Shown here: positions 34,372 through 43,209 of the stretch, one piece after another
How the letters are laid out: every line of letters begins with the position of its first letter
Numbering within the stretch: the first letter of the stretch is position 1
NCBI GenBank assembly: GCA_965215445.1
Contig: CBDCDT010000002.1
Location: forward strand, 2,170,001-2,234,000
Source: CBDBLK01 sp965215445
Lineage (GTDB): Bacteria; Bdellovibrionota; Bacteriovoracia; Bacteriovoracales; Bacteriovoracaceae
Reading direction: 5' to 3'
DNA length: 64,000 bases
Translations under genes and position numbers: made by a program
The notes under the pieces: model-generated
The model's input: only the letters and a program-made list of their open reading frames with translations
What the model was told of the DNA's origin: nothing
The model's database searches: none

Positions 34372-35214
34372 TCAGATACCTGACTCTCCCAGATTGCGCA
34401 CCAAGCGAAATCCAATGCTTGCCGACCTTATATCGGGGTCGTCGTAACTGCGACTGGCGGAACGCAAAGACCCGGCAGCGCTGTTCCAGCCTCCACCGCG
34501 AATGACTCTAAAGGAATCGGCATCACCCTCGACCAACGGGTCGGCCTTCCCTAATAGTTCCTCCGGAAATTTCACACTCCACGCATCCTGCACCCACTCC
34601 CACACATTTCCGTGCATGTCCCGGAGTTTGTAGGAGTTTCTTTTTTTGCCTCCCACTCGGGAAGTTTTTCTCCCTGAGTTGCGTCCGTACCAGGCGTATT
34701 TGTGCAATTTTTTCTGGTCATTCCCAAAAGACCAGGCGGTTTCCTTTCCTCCTCTGGCGGCATACTCCCACTCCGCCTCGGTGGGCAGGCGCAAGCATCC
34801 CGAAGGGTCGCCGGGAGTTCCAGAGCATTTAAGGCCCTGTAAATGATTTAGCTTTTGGATAAACGCTTGAACGTCGTTCCAGGAAACCCGCTCCACCGGG
34901 TGATCGGGACACATAACTCCCCCGTAAGAGTTGCTGCAAAAACTCGAAGTCCTAAAGCTGGAGGGGTTTTCTCCCATCACCAAAAACCATTGCTGCTGAG
35001 TCACCTCCGTTTCCATGATTTCAAAGTCCCTCGAAATTTCGACTCTGATGGGCCTTCTATATTCGCTTCTCTCGCCGGAAGCACCCATGATAAAACGGCC
35101 GCGTTTGATCTTTTTCCAGGAAAGGGAGCGCAAAACACTGGACTCGTCCCCGTCACTTTGGGCGCAAAGCAGGTGTGCCCAAAACAACATCAACGCAAAA
35201 AATGCCTTTTTCAT
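34372..35214 (-). CDS. Exported SUMF1/FGE-fold protein, paralog 5
   Basis: 280 residues. Signal peptide MKKAFFALMLFWAHLLCA|QSDG, then the SUMF1 domain directly, without the helical module seen in the other paralogs: FIMGASGERSEYRRPIRVE, EIMETEVTQQQWFLVMGENP, RLPTEAEWEYAARGG, RDMHGNVWEWVQD, VIRGGGWNSAAGSLRSASRS, IGFRLVR. Copper-site cysteines absent, although four other Cys (SFCSNSYGGVMC, LKCSGTPGDPSGC) suggest disulphides. ATG overlaps the grxD stop (TGATG). Confidence 0.8.
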   Translation of the reverse strand: MKKAFFALMLFWAHLLCAQSDGDESSVLRSLSWKKIKRGRFIMGASGERSEYRRPIRVEISRDFEIMETEVTQQQWFLVMGENPSSFRTSSFCSNSYGGVMCPDHPVERVSWNDVQAFIQKLNHLQGLKCSGTPGDPSGCLRLPTEAEWEYAARGGKETAWSFGNDQKKLHKYAWYGRNSGRKTSRVGGKKRNSYKLRDMHGNVWEWVQDAWSVKFPEELLGKADPLVEGDADSFRVIRGGGWNSAAGSLRSASRSYDDPDIRSASIGFRLVRNLGESGI

Positions 35215-35609
35215 CACTTGCCTCCTTCCAATACGGGTTCCAGTTCTCTGGCCTGATACATTTCCGTCACAATATCGTTGCCGCCGATAAATTCCCCTCT
35301 AACGTAGAGTTGCGGATAGGTCGGCCAGTTGGCGTACTCTTTGCCCCCTTGGCGGATGTCCTGATCGCTCAAAATATCAAAGGAGCAAAAGGGCACGCCG
35401 AGAGTGTTGAGGATGCCCACCACGTTGGCGGAAAAGCCGCACCGAGGGGTCTGGGGCGTTCCCTTCATAAATAAAAAAACTTCGCTCCCACCTATCAGGC
35501 GGTGAACCCGTTGAGCGGCCTCGCCGCTGGTGTCGGACTCGCCAACCGCCCGGCCGCCGGGAGTGGCCACTTGGTGGGAATCCAAAATGTTAAAGGGTGT
35601 ATCAGACAT
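35214..35609 (-). CDS. grxD: Monothiol glutaredoxin (Grx4/GrxD type)
   Basis: 131 residues with the monothiol active site CGFS (Cys57) in KGTPQTPRCGFSANVV, the WPTYPQLYVRGEFIGGND motif and a C-terminal EPVLEGGK. Carries or transfers [2Fe-2S] clusters, typically with BolA, whose gene lies 2 nt upstream. The N-terminal ~30 residues are longer than usual. Confidence 0.9.
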   Translation of the reverse strand: MSDTPFNILDSHQVATPGGRAVGESDTSGEAAQRVHRLIGGSEVFLFMKGTPQTPRCGFSANVVGILNTLGVPFCSFDILSDQDIRQGGKEYANWPTYPQLYVRGEFIGGNDIVTEMYQARELEPVLEGGK

Positions 35610-35611
35610 GG

Positions 35612-35881
35612 TTACTCCTTCTGTTCTGGGGTTAAAGTTTTGAGTTGAACGGCGTGAATCCCTTCATCTCCGAATTCGCTTTTGAGAACGTCCATCACCA
35701 TACGCTGTTGCTGCAAACGCCCTTTGCCGGCAAAAGCGCTGCTTATTACGCGAATCCCAAAATGATCTTGCTTTGTCTGGGCGTGAACGCTGTGCTTTTT
35801 TCGCAAGTCCCAAACTTCAATTTCCGCATCTTCCGGAAAATTGCTGGCGAGCATCTCTTTAATTTCATCGACTTTTGACAA
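35612..35881 (-). CDS. bolA: BolA family protein
   Basis: 89 residues with DHFGIRVISSAFAGKGRLQQQRMV and the KH-like fold end GIHAVQLKTLTPEQ. BolA proteins bind a [2Fe-2S] cluster jointly with Grx4-type glutaredoxins; the bolA-grxD pair here is a conserved iron-sulphur/iron-sensing unit. Confidence 0.9.
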   Translation of the reverse strand: MSKVDEIKEMLASNFPEDAEIEVWDLRKKHSVHAQTKQDHFGIRVISSAFAGKGRLQQQRMVMDVLKSEFGDEGIHAVQLKTLTPEQKE

Positions 35882-35894
35882 AAAATCTCCTTTT

Positions 35895-36287
35895 TTAAGC
35901 GGGTACGGCCCAAAAACTGGTGAGAAAAACCAAAACCCTCAACAAAGCGGTGGAAAATCCGAGCCGGCGGTGTAGTGTTTGGCGCTTCATTCGTCCCTGC
36001 AAAAGGTTCCGTCCGCTAAAAATTAATCCCGCGTACCCCAAAACGCAAGCGACCGCCAATCCCACATGCACATTTAGGAGGAAATTGTTGTCCTCCACCG
36101 ACAAGCTCTTGGCCACGGCACCGCGAGTTAACTCAATTTGCAAAATCAGCAAAATGTCCCAGACGATGACTGTCGTCATGCTTTTTATGTGGATGCTTCT
36201 CGCACGCCTGTGGTATAGTCCCCAGGCCATTAAGCACACGATCAAAAAGGATTGGGTCTGAAACCACAAAGCAGTAGAAATATTCAT
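35895..36287 (-). CDS. Four-TM membrane protein, DUF420-like
   Basis: 130 residues with four hydrophobic segments (SFLIVCLMAWGLY, TTVIVWDILLILQI, HVGLAVACVLGYAGLIF, LLRVLVFLTSFWAV) and conserved-looking polar residues H-x-K-x-M before TM2 and a His at the start of TM3, as in DUF420/YozB-type proteins linked to haem-copper oxidase assembly. The match is by pattern only. Divergent from dinG with 23 bases between starts. Confidence 0.5.
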   Translation of the reverse strand: MNISTALWFQTQSFLIVCLMAWGLYHRRARSIHIKSMTTVIVWDILLILQIELTRGAVAKSLSVEDNNFLLNVHVGLAVACVLGYAGLIFSGRNLLQGRMKRQTLHRRLGFSTALLRVLVFLTSFWAVPA

Positions 36288-36310
36288 GTCTCTTATATAG
36301 GGGAGAAGTC

Positions 36311-39256
36311 TTGACCTCGCAACTGGGACGCTGGGCGGCCATAGATTTGGAAACCACCGGCCTTGACCCCCAAAACGACCACATTGTCGACGTCGGTTTT
36401 TTGCAATTTGAAGACTGCCGCCTGGTCAAAAAATACCACTCTCTGGCCCGCACGGAAAAACCCCTGGGCCACTTTGTCCAAACCCTGACCGGCATAACGC
36501 CAGAAATGCTGCGTGAAGCGCCTCCCTGGGAGGACGTCCTCCCCCATTTGCAGGATTTACAGGGGCACCAACTGATCGCCCACAACGCCAATTTTGAAGA
36601 ACAGTTTTTAGAAGCGCATTGCGAGCAAGTCCAATACTGGGACAGTTTGCCTTTTCTCGCCTTACTTTTTCCCTGGAAATCCCAGCTCAAACTGGAACAC
36701 TTTTTGCTGGACTGGAACTTGCGCGAAAAAGAGGCCCATCGCGCTTTTGAAGACGGACTCGACCTGCTCAAAGTCTTGCTCACCGCCAATATGTGGGTGC
36801 GCAGACACCGCCGGGGGGAAACCTGGAACGTACTCAAGTCTCTTTTTGCCCACTACCATTTGCGAGACACCTGGCATGCGCGCTTTTTAAACCTCTCCGG
36901 CCAGCAAGTCTGGGAACTTGCCGAGCAACTGGATTTTGACTTGGAGCAAACTGTGCTTCAGGCAGAAAAAGAGGAGGCGCGACAGCGGGGAAAAAGCGTT
37001 TGTGTGCAAACGGCGGACTCCCAACCCGACTCTTTTGGTTTTACGGGAGAAAATATTCAAAACCTGTTGCGAGAAGAAAAGCGGGTGGAAAAAAGCATTC
37101 CCCATTACCGCTACAGGAAGTCCCAGGAAGATTTGGCCCTGCGAGTGGGGCAAAGTTTAAACAATCAGGTTCACGCTCTGGTTCAGGCCCCCACCGGCAC
37201 CGGCAAAACGCTGGGTTATCTGCTCCCCTCGGCGCTGTTTGCCCTCGAAAAAAACGCCCAGGTTTTGGTCGCCACCGGAACTAAAACTTTACAACAACAA
37301 GTGATGAACCAGGACGTACCCCAGTTGCGCCAGATTTTGGGCCTTGCCGAATCCGAACTCAAAATTAAACGGCTGGTGGGTTCCAACAACCACTTGTGTG
37401 AACTGCTCTTTCGGCAAAACCAAGAAGAGAGCAATCCGCTCCTTCTCAAAAGGAATTTTGAAGATTGCTTTGACGGCCTTTTTTTTGAAATGGTGTTTTA
37501 TTACAATGGAGAAAAAGAATTTGCCCCGGTTTTGCGCGACCAACTACCCTCCGCTCTCAAGCGCCGTTTTGAAAATTTTCGCAATAAGGAGCGGGAACTG
37601 GCGGTAGACTTTCGCGCCTGCACGGGGGCACAGTGCCCTCACCGCCACCAGTGTTCCTACATCCAAGGTCTGCGCGAGGCCAAAGACGCCGACGTGATCG
37701 TAGGCAACCACGCCTTGATGTTTCACTGGCCGCGCTCGCTGCCAAGGCCCGTCTCCATCGTCGTCGATGAGGCCCACCGAATCGAAGAAGAGGCCACCGA
37801 CGCCTTTAGTTTGAAGGCCAGTGCGGAAGAGTTGGAAAGTTTTGTCCGCTCTTTGCAGGGAACGGGGACGGGGGCCTTGTATTACCTTTTGGGAAGAGCG
37901 GAAGAAGATACCACCAAACTTCGCGAAAAAATTCATCAGGCGGGCCAAAAGCTACAAGAATATCTCTCGATCATCCCCACCTTGATGGAAAACTATTTTA
38001 TCACCGGGCCTCGCTATACGACAGAATTTTGGAACGAACGGAGCGTACCCGAAGCGCAAGGAGGCCATGCCGCCCTCTTTGCCCACCTGGAAAGTCTCTC
38101 CCTGGCCCTGCAAAATTTGGAACAAGTATTTGCTCCCTACGCCGAGAAGTTTGGACTGGAAAATCCGCAGGCCGAAAGCGACGAAGAGGTGGCCGCCGCA
38201 ATCACCCGCTTCCAAACTTTTTTGGCCACCCTCGAAGATTTGGCCAAAGTTTTGTCGGGTATGTGCCGGGAGGAAAAAGGACAGGTCAGAAGTCTCAAAT
38301 TTCACCAAAAACGGGGTTACGCCCTGGAATTGGCCCCGGTGGACGTGGGCACTCTCTTGTACCGCAAACTTTTGGAAAGCAGCAGTTCAGTGGTCTACAC
38401 CTCGGCAACACTGGCGGGAGGGGGAGAAGGCGGAAGCAAGCGCGGAGTGGAGTGGATTACCGGTTACGCCCACCTGCCCCCAGAAAAGCGATTTAGAAGC
38501 GGCCTTTTTCTGCCCGCAGAATACGATTACGGAGGACGGGCGCAAACTTATTTATGCTCGGACGTCCCCCCCTTGGGAGACCCCCAATTTGTGGAATCCG
38601 TCCTCTACCAATTGATACCGCTCATCCGCCGCCTGAAGGGGCGCACTCTTTTACTCTTTGGCGCCCGCACCCGCTTTGAGGCCGCCTGTGAAATTCTGTG
38701 GCAAAAACTTGGCCCCGACATTCCCCTCTTTATTCAGGGAACCGGCGTGGGCGTGGTGGAAGATTTCAAAAAGCGCGGCGGGGGCGTTTTAGTCGGTATG
38801 GAATCTTTCGGCGAGGGCATCGACGTTCCCGGCGAAAACCTGCAACTAGTATTTATCGACAAAATTCCCGACCTCCCCATCAACCTGGTCACCAGTGAAC
38901 GCCGGCGCTTTTACCAGGCCGAGTTTGGCAATGAATTTAACGACTACTACCTGTCCCACCGCACGCGCCGTTTGCACCAAAAATTGGGCCGCCTCATGCG
39001 CCGGGAGGGAGACAGGGGCGGAATCATCATCGCCGACCAGCGAGTCTCACGCTGGAAACCCCGCACCCTGCAAACGCTGGTGTCGTTTATGCTCCCCTAT
39101 CGTTTGCAACTGGCCCCCCTTGCCAGTGCCGTTTCTGGCATCGAAGATTTACTCTTGAGCGTAACTACTCACACTCCAATGAAAAACTACGACAAAAGCA
39201 GGGTAAGTGCTCACAATTTGGGCCAGGTTGAGGGGGAAGCAAACTGGAGCGACTGA
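36311..39256 (+). CDS. dinG: DnaQ-type exonuclease fused to DinG-family helicase
   Basis: 981 residues from a TTG preceded by GGGGAGAAG. N-terminal DEDDh exonuclease: AIDLETTGLDP, HNANFEEQFLEAH, AHRAFEDGLDLL. C-terminal XPD/DinG-like helicase: QAPTGTGKTLGY (Walker A), four Cys for an iron-sulphur cluster (ACTGAQCPHRHQCSY region), VVDEAHRIEEEA, and motif VI (KLGRLMRREGDRGG). This fusion resembles Gram-positive DinG and some proteobacterial forms; it probably unwinds DNA during repair. The last 31 residues are encoded by an inserted MITE; the ancestral end would have been about SKNFPSPPSYTLTQ. Confidence 0.85.
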   Translation: MTSQLGRWAAIDLETTGLDPQNDHIVDVGFLQFEDCRLVKKYHSLARTEKPLGHFVQTLTGITPEMLREAPPWEDVLPHLQDLQGHQLIAHNANFEEQFLEAHCEQVQYWDSLPFLALLFPWKSQLKLEHFLLDWNLREKEAHRAFEDGLDLLKVLLTANMWVRRHRRGETWNVLKSLFAHYHLRDTWHARFLNLSGQQVWELAEQLDFDLEQTVLQAEKEEARQRGKSVCVQTADSQPDSFGFTGENIQNLLREEKRVEKSIPHYRYRKSQEDLALRVGQSLNNQVHALVQAPTGTGKTLGYLLPSALFALEKNAQVLVATGTKTLQQQVMNQDVPQLRQILGLAESELKIKRLVGSNNHLCELLFRQNQEESNPLLLKRNFEDCFDGLFFEMVFYYNGEKEFAPVLRDQLPSALKRRFENFRNKERELAVDFRACTGAQCPHRHQCSYIQGLREAKDADVIVGNHALMFHWPRSLPRPVSIVVDEAHRIEEEATDAFSLKASAEELESFVRSLQGTGTGALYYLLGRAEEDTTKLREKIHQAGQKLQEYLSIIPTLMENYFITGPRYTTEFWNERSVPEAQGGHAALFAHLESLSLALQNLEQVFAPYAEKFGLENPQAESDEEVAAAITRFQTFLATLEDLAKVLSGMCREEKGQVRSLKFHQKRGYALELAPVDVGTLLYRKLLESSSSVVYTSATLAGGGEGGSKRGVEWITGYAHLPPEKRFRSGLFLPAEYDYGGRAQTYLCSDVPPLGDPQFVESVLYQLIPLIRRLKGRTLLLFGARTRFEAACEILWQKLGPDIPLFIQGTGVGVVEDFKKRGGGVLVGMESFGEGIDVPGENLQLVFIDKIPDLPINLVTSERRRFYQAEFGNEFNDYYLSHRTRRLHQKLGRLMRREGDRGGIIIADQRVSRWKPRTLQTLVSFMLPYRLQLAPLASAVSGIEDLLLSVTTHTPMKNYDKSRVSAHNLGQVEGEANWSD

Positions 39257-39330
39257 GGCGTGCTCCTAGCACGTCGCAAGGAGCGACAGTGTAGCTGACC
39301 CTCAAAATGGTCTGAAGTGTGAGCAGTTAC
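39161..39330. mobile_element. 170-bp MITE with 15-bp terminal inverted repeats
   Basis: Left end GTAACTACTCACACT (39161-39175), right end AGTGTGAGCAGTTAC (39316-39330), complementary with one mismatch. An exact 8-bp target duplication TCTTGAGC abuts both ends (39153-39160 and 39331-39338). Ends beginning GTAA plus an 8-bp duplication are the signature of IS66-family elements, so mobilisation in trans by such a transposase is likely. The interior has two small hairpins (CGTGCT-CCT-AGCACG; GTCGC-AAGGA-GCGAC). No transposase gene inside. Confidence 0.85.
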
Positions 39331-39395
39331 TCTTGAGCAAAAATTTCCCCAGTCCTCCCTCTTATACATTGACTCAATAAATTTTATTTGACCGC

Positions 39396-39423
39396 GCCCG
39401 ATACGCCTTTAAGGGGATCGGGC
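39396..39423 (+). promoter_or_regulatory. Hairpin covering the ribosome site of the first protease gene
   Basis: GCCCGAT (39396-39402) pairs with ATCGGGC (39417-39423), with AAGGGG in the loop and the TTG start at 39425 right after the stem. It could limit translation initiation. Confidence 0.35.
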
Positions 39424-39424
39424 C

Positions 39425-40273
39425 TTGAAGATTATAAAAACAGTATTTTATGCTCTGGCATTTTGTCTGACCTTGGCGGCCTGTCTGAGGCAGAGGGATT
39501 ACGATCCCGAAAGTTCCGGTGCCGGCACGGGGTCGCCGGATCGCCGCTGGAGTGAATCCAGGTTGAGCGCCAGTCTGACCGTCGGTACCAGCGAAGACAT
39601 TACAAACCAATTTAACCCGAGCATCGGAACTCAAATGATGGAGCGCTGGAATAATGCCATCAATGGAATTGTCTTTTTTCGCACTCCCAGTCTCAATCTT
39701 ACAAACCAGGAATACCCTGACCACGAAAGCTATTTAAACGACGGGGAGTTTGGCATTTACTGGCACTCCACCTGGTTTGCCGACATCTCCACAAGCGTAT
39801 TGGCCATTACCACTTTCCGGGGTATCCGCCGCCAAATTGAAACTGCAAATGAATGGGTGGAAATTATTCACGCCGACATCGTGGTCAATGGATTACACAA
39901 TTTTAGTGCCGATCCGCTAGACTCGACTACTTACCACCTGCCCTCGGTTTTGCTCCACGAATTGGGCCATTTTATAGGCCTGGTTCACCAGCTCGACGGC
40001 AGACCCGCCGTGATGGCCCCCAGTCTTTCCAGAGTCGATAGCTACGATACGCCCTTTTTGGCCGACGACGAGGCCCTGCAGGGCATTTATTCTTCCTCCA
40101 TCAACTCCGTGAGCGGCCTTGATTCCCGTCGCAAAGGTGTGCGCTCAAAGCGGGAAAAAAAAGAAGACCAAATCGTACAAGGGTGGATCGAACTTCACAC
40201 CGATGGAACTTGCAAGCACTACCAAAACCGTCACTTGATAAAAAAACATTCTTTTTCTTTTCCAACTCGGTAA
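39425..40273 (+). CDS. Matrixin-like zinc metalloprotease lipoprotein, copy A
   Basis: 282 residues from a TTG start. Lipoprotein signal with lipobox LAAC (Cys20), then a metalloprotease domain with HELGHFIGLVHQLDG, the HExxHxxGxxH zinc site of matrixin/metzincin type, followed by a Met-turn candidate (AVMAPSLS). The start is TTG as in copy B, shared with the same GGCCTTGAA context. Likely a surface or periplasmic protease anchored in a membrane. Tandem duplicate of the next gene. Confidence 0.8.
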   Translation: MKIIKTVFYALAFCLTLAACLRQRDYDPESSGAGTGSPDRRWSESRLSASLTVGTSEDITNQFNPSIGTQMMERWNNAINGIVFFRTPSLNLTNQEYPDHESYLNDGEFGIYWHSTWFADISTSVLAITTFRGIRRQIETANEWVEIIHADIVVNGLHNFSADPLDSTTYHLPSVLLHELGHFIGLVHQLDGRPAVMAPSLSRVDSYDTPFLADDEALQGIYSSSINSVSGLDSRRKGVRSKREKKEDQIVQGWIELHTDGTCKHYQNRHLIKKHSFSFPTR

Positions 40274-40321
40274 ATTTTTCTTAACCAAGGCCCGATAGGT
40301 TCCCTATGGAGGAATCTGGCC

Positions 40322-41167
40322 TTGAAAATTTTAAAAACCCTATTTTATACTCTGACATTTTGCCTGCTCCTATCTGCTTGCGTAAGAGAAAAAAACAAAT
40401 CCACAAATGATCCCGCCCGCGCGATTCCAGAAGTTCGCCGCTGGAGTGAGGCCAGGTTGACCGCCGGCCTGACCGTCGGTACCCACCAAGAAATCACAAG
40501 CCGATTTGGTTCCAACGTCGGAACCCAGATGATGGAAGAATGGAATAATGTGATTAGTGGACTCACTTTTTTTTCCACTCCCAGCGCCATCATCACCGGC
40601 AATCGGGAATACCCCTCCCATGAAAACTATTTAAACGATGGCGAATTTGGCATTTATTGGCACTCCTCCTGGTTTACCAACATCTCCAACTCAGTGCTGG
40701 CAATCACGACTTTCAGGGGTACCCGCCGCCAAGTCGGAACTGACAGCGAATGGGTAGAACTTCTCCACGCCGACATCGTGGTCAACGGGCGACACAATTT
40801 TAGCGTCGACTCCTCAGACATGAATACTTACCACCTACCCTCCGTACTTCTCCACGAATTGGGCCATTTCATCGGTCTGGTTCACCAAACGGATGGAAGG
40901 CCGGCGGTGATGGCCCCCAGCCTTTCCAGACTTGATAGCTACGATACGCCTTTTGTGGCCGATGACGAGGCCCTGCAAAACATTTATTCGTCCTACACCA
41001 GTTCCGTGAGCGGCCTTGAAAGCGCTAAAGGAGTGCTTCCCAAGCGGCCCAAAGAAGAAGGTCAAATTGTCCAGGGATGGATCGAATTGCACACTGACGG
41101 AGAGTGCCGGCACTACCAAAATGGTCACCTAGTGGGAAAACACTCCATTGGCCTTGACTCTCTCTGA
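40322..41167 (+). CDS. Matrixin-like zinc metalloprotease lipoprotein, copy B
   Basis: 281 residues, a close paralog of copy A over its full length. Lipobox LSAC (Cys20), zinc site HELGHFIGLVHQTDG, Met-turn AVMAPSLSRLDSYDTPF, and a C-terminal tail EGQIVQGWIELHTDGECRHYQ. TTG start with GGAGGAAT upstream. Function presumably overlaps copy A; substrate unknown. Confidence 0.8.
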   Translation: MKILKTLFYTLTFCLLLSACVREKNKSTNDPARAIPEVRRWSEARLTAGLTVGTHQEITSRFGSNVGTQMMEEWNNVISGLTFFSTPSAIITGNREYPSHENYLNDGEFGIYWHSSWFTNISNSVLAITTFRGTRRQVGTDSEWVELLHADIVVNGRHNFSVDSSDMNTYHLPSVLLHELGHFIGLVHQTDGRPAVMAPSLSRLDSYDTPFVADDEALQNIYSSYTSSVSGLESAKGVLPKRPKEEGQIVQGWIELHTDGECRHYQNGHLVGKHSIGLDSL

Positions 41168-41214
41168 TTTTTTCTTAAAAATATATTTTATTTAGTCTTT
41201 TTTAAGGATGAAGC

Positions 41215-41802
41215 ATGGGCGAACTCTCCAACAAACTGACCCAAATTACTTTTGGTGTTTCCGGCACCCCCCCCACGCTCTCCCGATGCACCATCAACAA
41301 TGCAGGAAACAGTACCGGCGTCGGAACTGACTCCGGCACGGGGCTGATTTCCAGCGGCGATTTTAAATCCGCCACCAAGGTGTGGAATGCGGTCTGGAAC
41401 GACATCGCCGATTTTCAATTGTTAAACGACGAACTCGCCTTTGGGTATTGCTACTATGACACCCTCGAAGGGGCCAGGCTGTGCAATCAGCGCTGCCAAA
41501 TGGCGGTGATGGGAATTGCCTCCAATACCTTTGGTTTTGGAGTGGGGGCGGGGGCCAACACCCGCGAAGTTCCCATCGCGGTGGCGGGTTGGGTTTTGGC
41601 CCACGTCGATCGCGAATACCCCTGCGGGACACCGTTAACCAACGCCGCCGACGCCAGACTGACCGCCATGACATTGCAGGAAAAGCGCGACTACCCCGAG
41701 CGCTTGGTGGCCCTTTATAAAGGCCCAGAAAGGCGCTCTCACTGGGGGCCTTCCCAAGGACAAATTGAGGTTTGCGGCCGGCATTGGGTCAAGGTTAAGT
41801 GA
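41215..41802 (+). CDS. Cys-containing protein of unknown function
   Basis: 195 residues, no signal peptide. ATG preceded by AAGGATGAAGC. Six cysteines, three of them clustered (FGYCYYDT and RLCNQRCQMAV), and a Gly-rich patch (FGFGVGAGANTRE). No family recognised. It follows the two metalloprotease genes and its end overlaps the convergent radical-SAM-cluster gene by 64 nt, so it may belong to either neighbourhood. Confidence 0.5.
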   Translation: MGELSNKLTQITFGVSGTPPTLSRCTINNAGNSTGVGTDSGTGLISSGDFKSATKVWNAVWNDIADFQLLNDELAFGYCYYDTLEGARLCNQRCQMAVMGIASNTFGFGVGAGANTREVPIAVAGWVLAHVDREYPCGTPLTNAADARLTAMTLQEKRDYPERLVALYKGPERRSHWGPSQGQIEVCGRHWVKVK

Positions 41803-42272
41803 GGCGCAAACCACTCCAGCACCTCGGACAAACTCTTTAAGTGTACCGAGTATTCGCACTCAAAGGATTGAACGGTGGTGCAAACCTGATCCAGGTTTCT
41901 CCTCAATTTCGGAAAATGGTTTTTGCTTATAAGCTCAGTCAAGGCCAAGTCGTAAACCCGGGTGATTTCTTTACTGTGAGAGTAGGGCAAAAAAAAGGGA
42001 GCACTTCTCTGAAAAAGCTCGGAGTCTGAAAGAGATTGCCAAAAATTTTGGCCAAAATAAAACTCCAACAGGTGAGCGTAAATGATCGCCACGGCGTAAG
42101 ATTTGGCGGGATAGTAAAGCTCCTCGACCGGTTTGGAAAAATAGTCCAGAATTTCTTGAATCAGATCATCGCGTTTTTGCCGGTAGCGAATGGTTATGCG
42201 ATGGCAGTTTTTTACCTCTGGTTCCCCGTACTTTAAAAAAAGCGATTGGCGAAATTTAGCATCACTCAACAT
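41739..42272 (-). CDS. Helper protein of the radical SAM cluster, unrecognised
   Basis: About 177 residues from the ATG at 42272, which overlaps the upstream radical SAM stop by 11 nt; an ATG at 42284 is the alternative and longer readings run into the upstream gene. Aromatic-rich helical protein (KSYAVAIIYAHLLEFYFGQ, SLSDSELFQRSAPFFLPY) with a few Cys, no known motif. Position as third gene of a coupled minus-strand unit suggests a partner or recognition subunit for the two radical SAM enzymes before it. Confidence 0.5.
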   Translation of the reverse strand: MLSDAKFRQSLFLKYGEPEVKNCHRITIRYRQKRDDLIQEILDYFSKPVEELYYPAKSYAVAIIYAHLLEFYFGQNFWQSLSDSELFQRSAPFFLPYSHSKEITRVYDLALTELISKNHFPKLRRNLDQVCTTVQSFECEYSVHLKSLSEVLEWFAPHLTLTQCRPQTSICPWEGPQ

Positions 42273-43209
42273 CTTTGGCCGCATACCAATCCAATAATCC
42301 CTTGAACCCGTCACAGGAATCATCTCGCAAGCGTGCAGAAGTTCCCCCGCGCAAGTGTTCACTCAAACAATGCCCCAGGTAGTGGCACTTTCCGCACAGA
42401 GGATCATTTTGCACCCGTTTCTTTTCCCGCTCGCACCAATCCAAATAATCCCGCCAATTTTTGATTTCCAAAAAATACTCCCTCGACTCGGAATCAAAAT
42501 CCAACACCGCCCACTTTCCCTCTGGAGTAATGTAGAGATGGTTGTCAGACCAGGCGTTGCGTGCGCCCGCCAAACTCTGGTCAATATATTTTTGATTGAT
42601 AAATTCAAAACGGAAGGGGGCCAGATCAATCCATCTGGCGACAAATTTTTCGTAAGTTCGGTAAGGGGCGTGCCACTGGTTGGCCTGGTTAGAGGAATAG
42701 GGTTTGATCTCCAGGCTGGTTATATTGGAGACAGAATTGAAAAGTTCAATCATGCGCTGAATTTCGGAAACGCCCCACTTGAGCATGGGAGGTGAGGCCA
42801 GCATGAGAATGTGCACCGGACGCTCCAGCGAGAGAATATGACTTAAAACTTTGTGACTGTCCTGCCTCAAAGGCCCGTCCCAACTGACCGATAGATTGTA
42901 TTTGTCGCTTGCAAATAGCGGATGCAAAACGCTCAAATTGGTAATAATATTGATGCCCTTCGAGGCGTAATCTTCCACCAAGGTCAATAAATTTCGGAGA
43001 TAACTGTCGTCGAGTAAGGCGACTTCCCCGCCGTAAACATCGACGTGCCGGATGGGGCGTTTCATACTGGTCTCTTTTAATTTTTGCCGCAAAACTTCAA
43101 GCTCTAAAATGCGACGCTCTCCCAATTGTTCTTCGGTCAAATAACAAAAAGAACAACGAAAATTGCATCTGTAGCTGGGGTTGATGGATAAATCAATCGC
43201 CTCTTTCAC
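42262..43209 (-). CDS. Radical SAM protein 2 with SPASM-like C-terminus
   Basis: About 315 residues from a GTG at 43209 that overlaps the stop of radical SAM 1 (GTGTGA) with GGAG upstream; an ATG at 43350 would lie inside that gene. Iron-sulphur motif RCNFRCSFC (Cys15, Cys19, Cys22), SAM-binding GGE-like VYGGEVAL, and a C-terminal Cys cluster (LCGKCHYLGHC … SC) of the SPASM type for auxiliary clusters. Such enzymes usually modify peptides or proteins. Confidence 0.8.
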   Translation of the reverse strand: MKEAIDLSINPSYRCNFRCSFCYLTEEQLGERRILELEVLRQKLKETSMKRPIRHVDVYGGEVALLDDSYLRNLLTLVEDYASKGINIITNLSVLHPLFASDKYNLSVSWDGPLRQDSHKVLSHILSLERPVHILMLASPPMLKWGVSEIQRMIELFNSVSNITSLEIKPYSSNQANQWHAPYRTYEKFVARWIDLAPFRFEFINQKYIDQSLAGARNAWSDNHLYITPEGKWAVLDFDSESREYFLEIKNWRDYLDWCEREKKRVQNDPLCGKCHYLGHCLSEHLRGGTSARLRDDSCDGFKGLLDWYAAKDVE

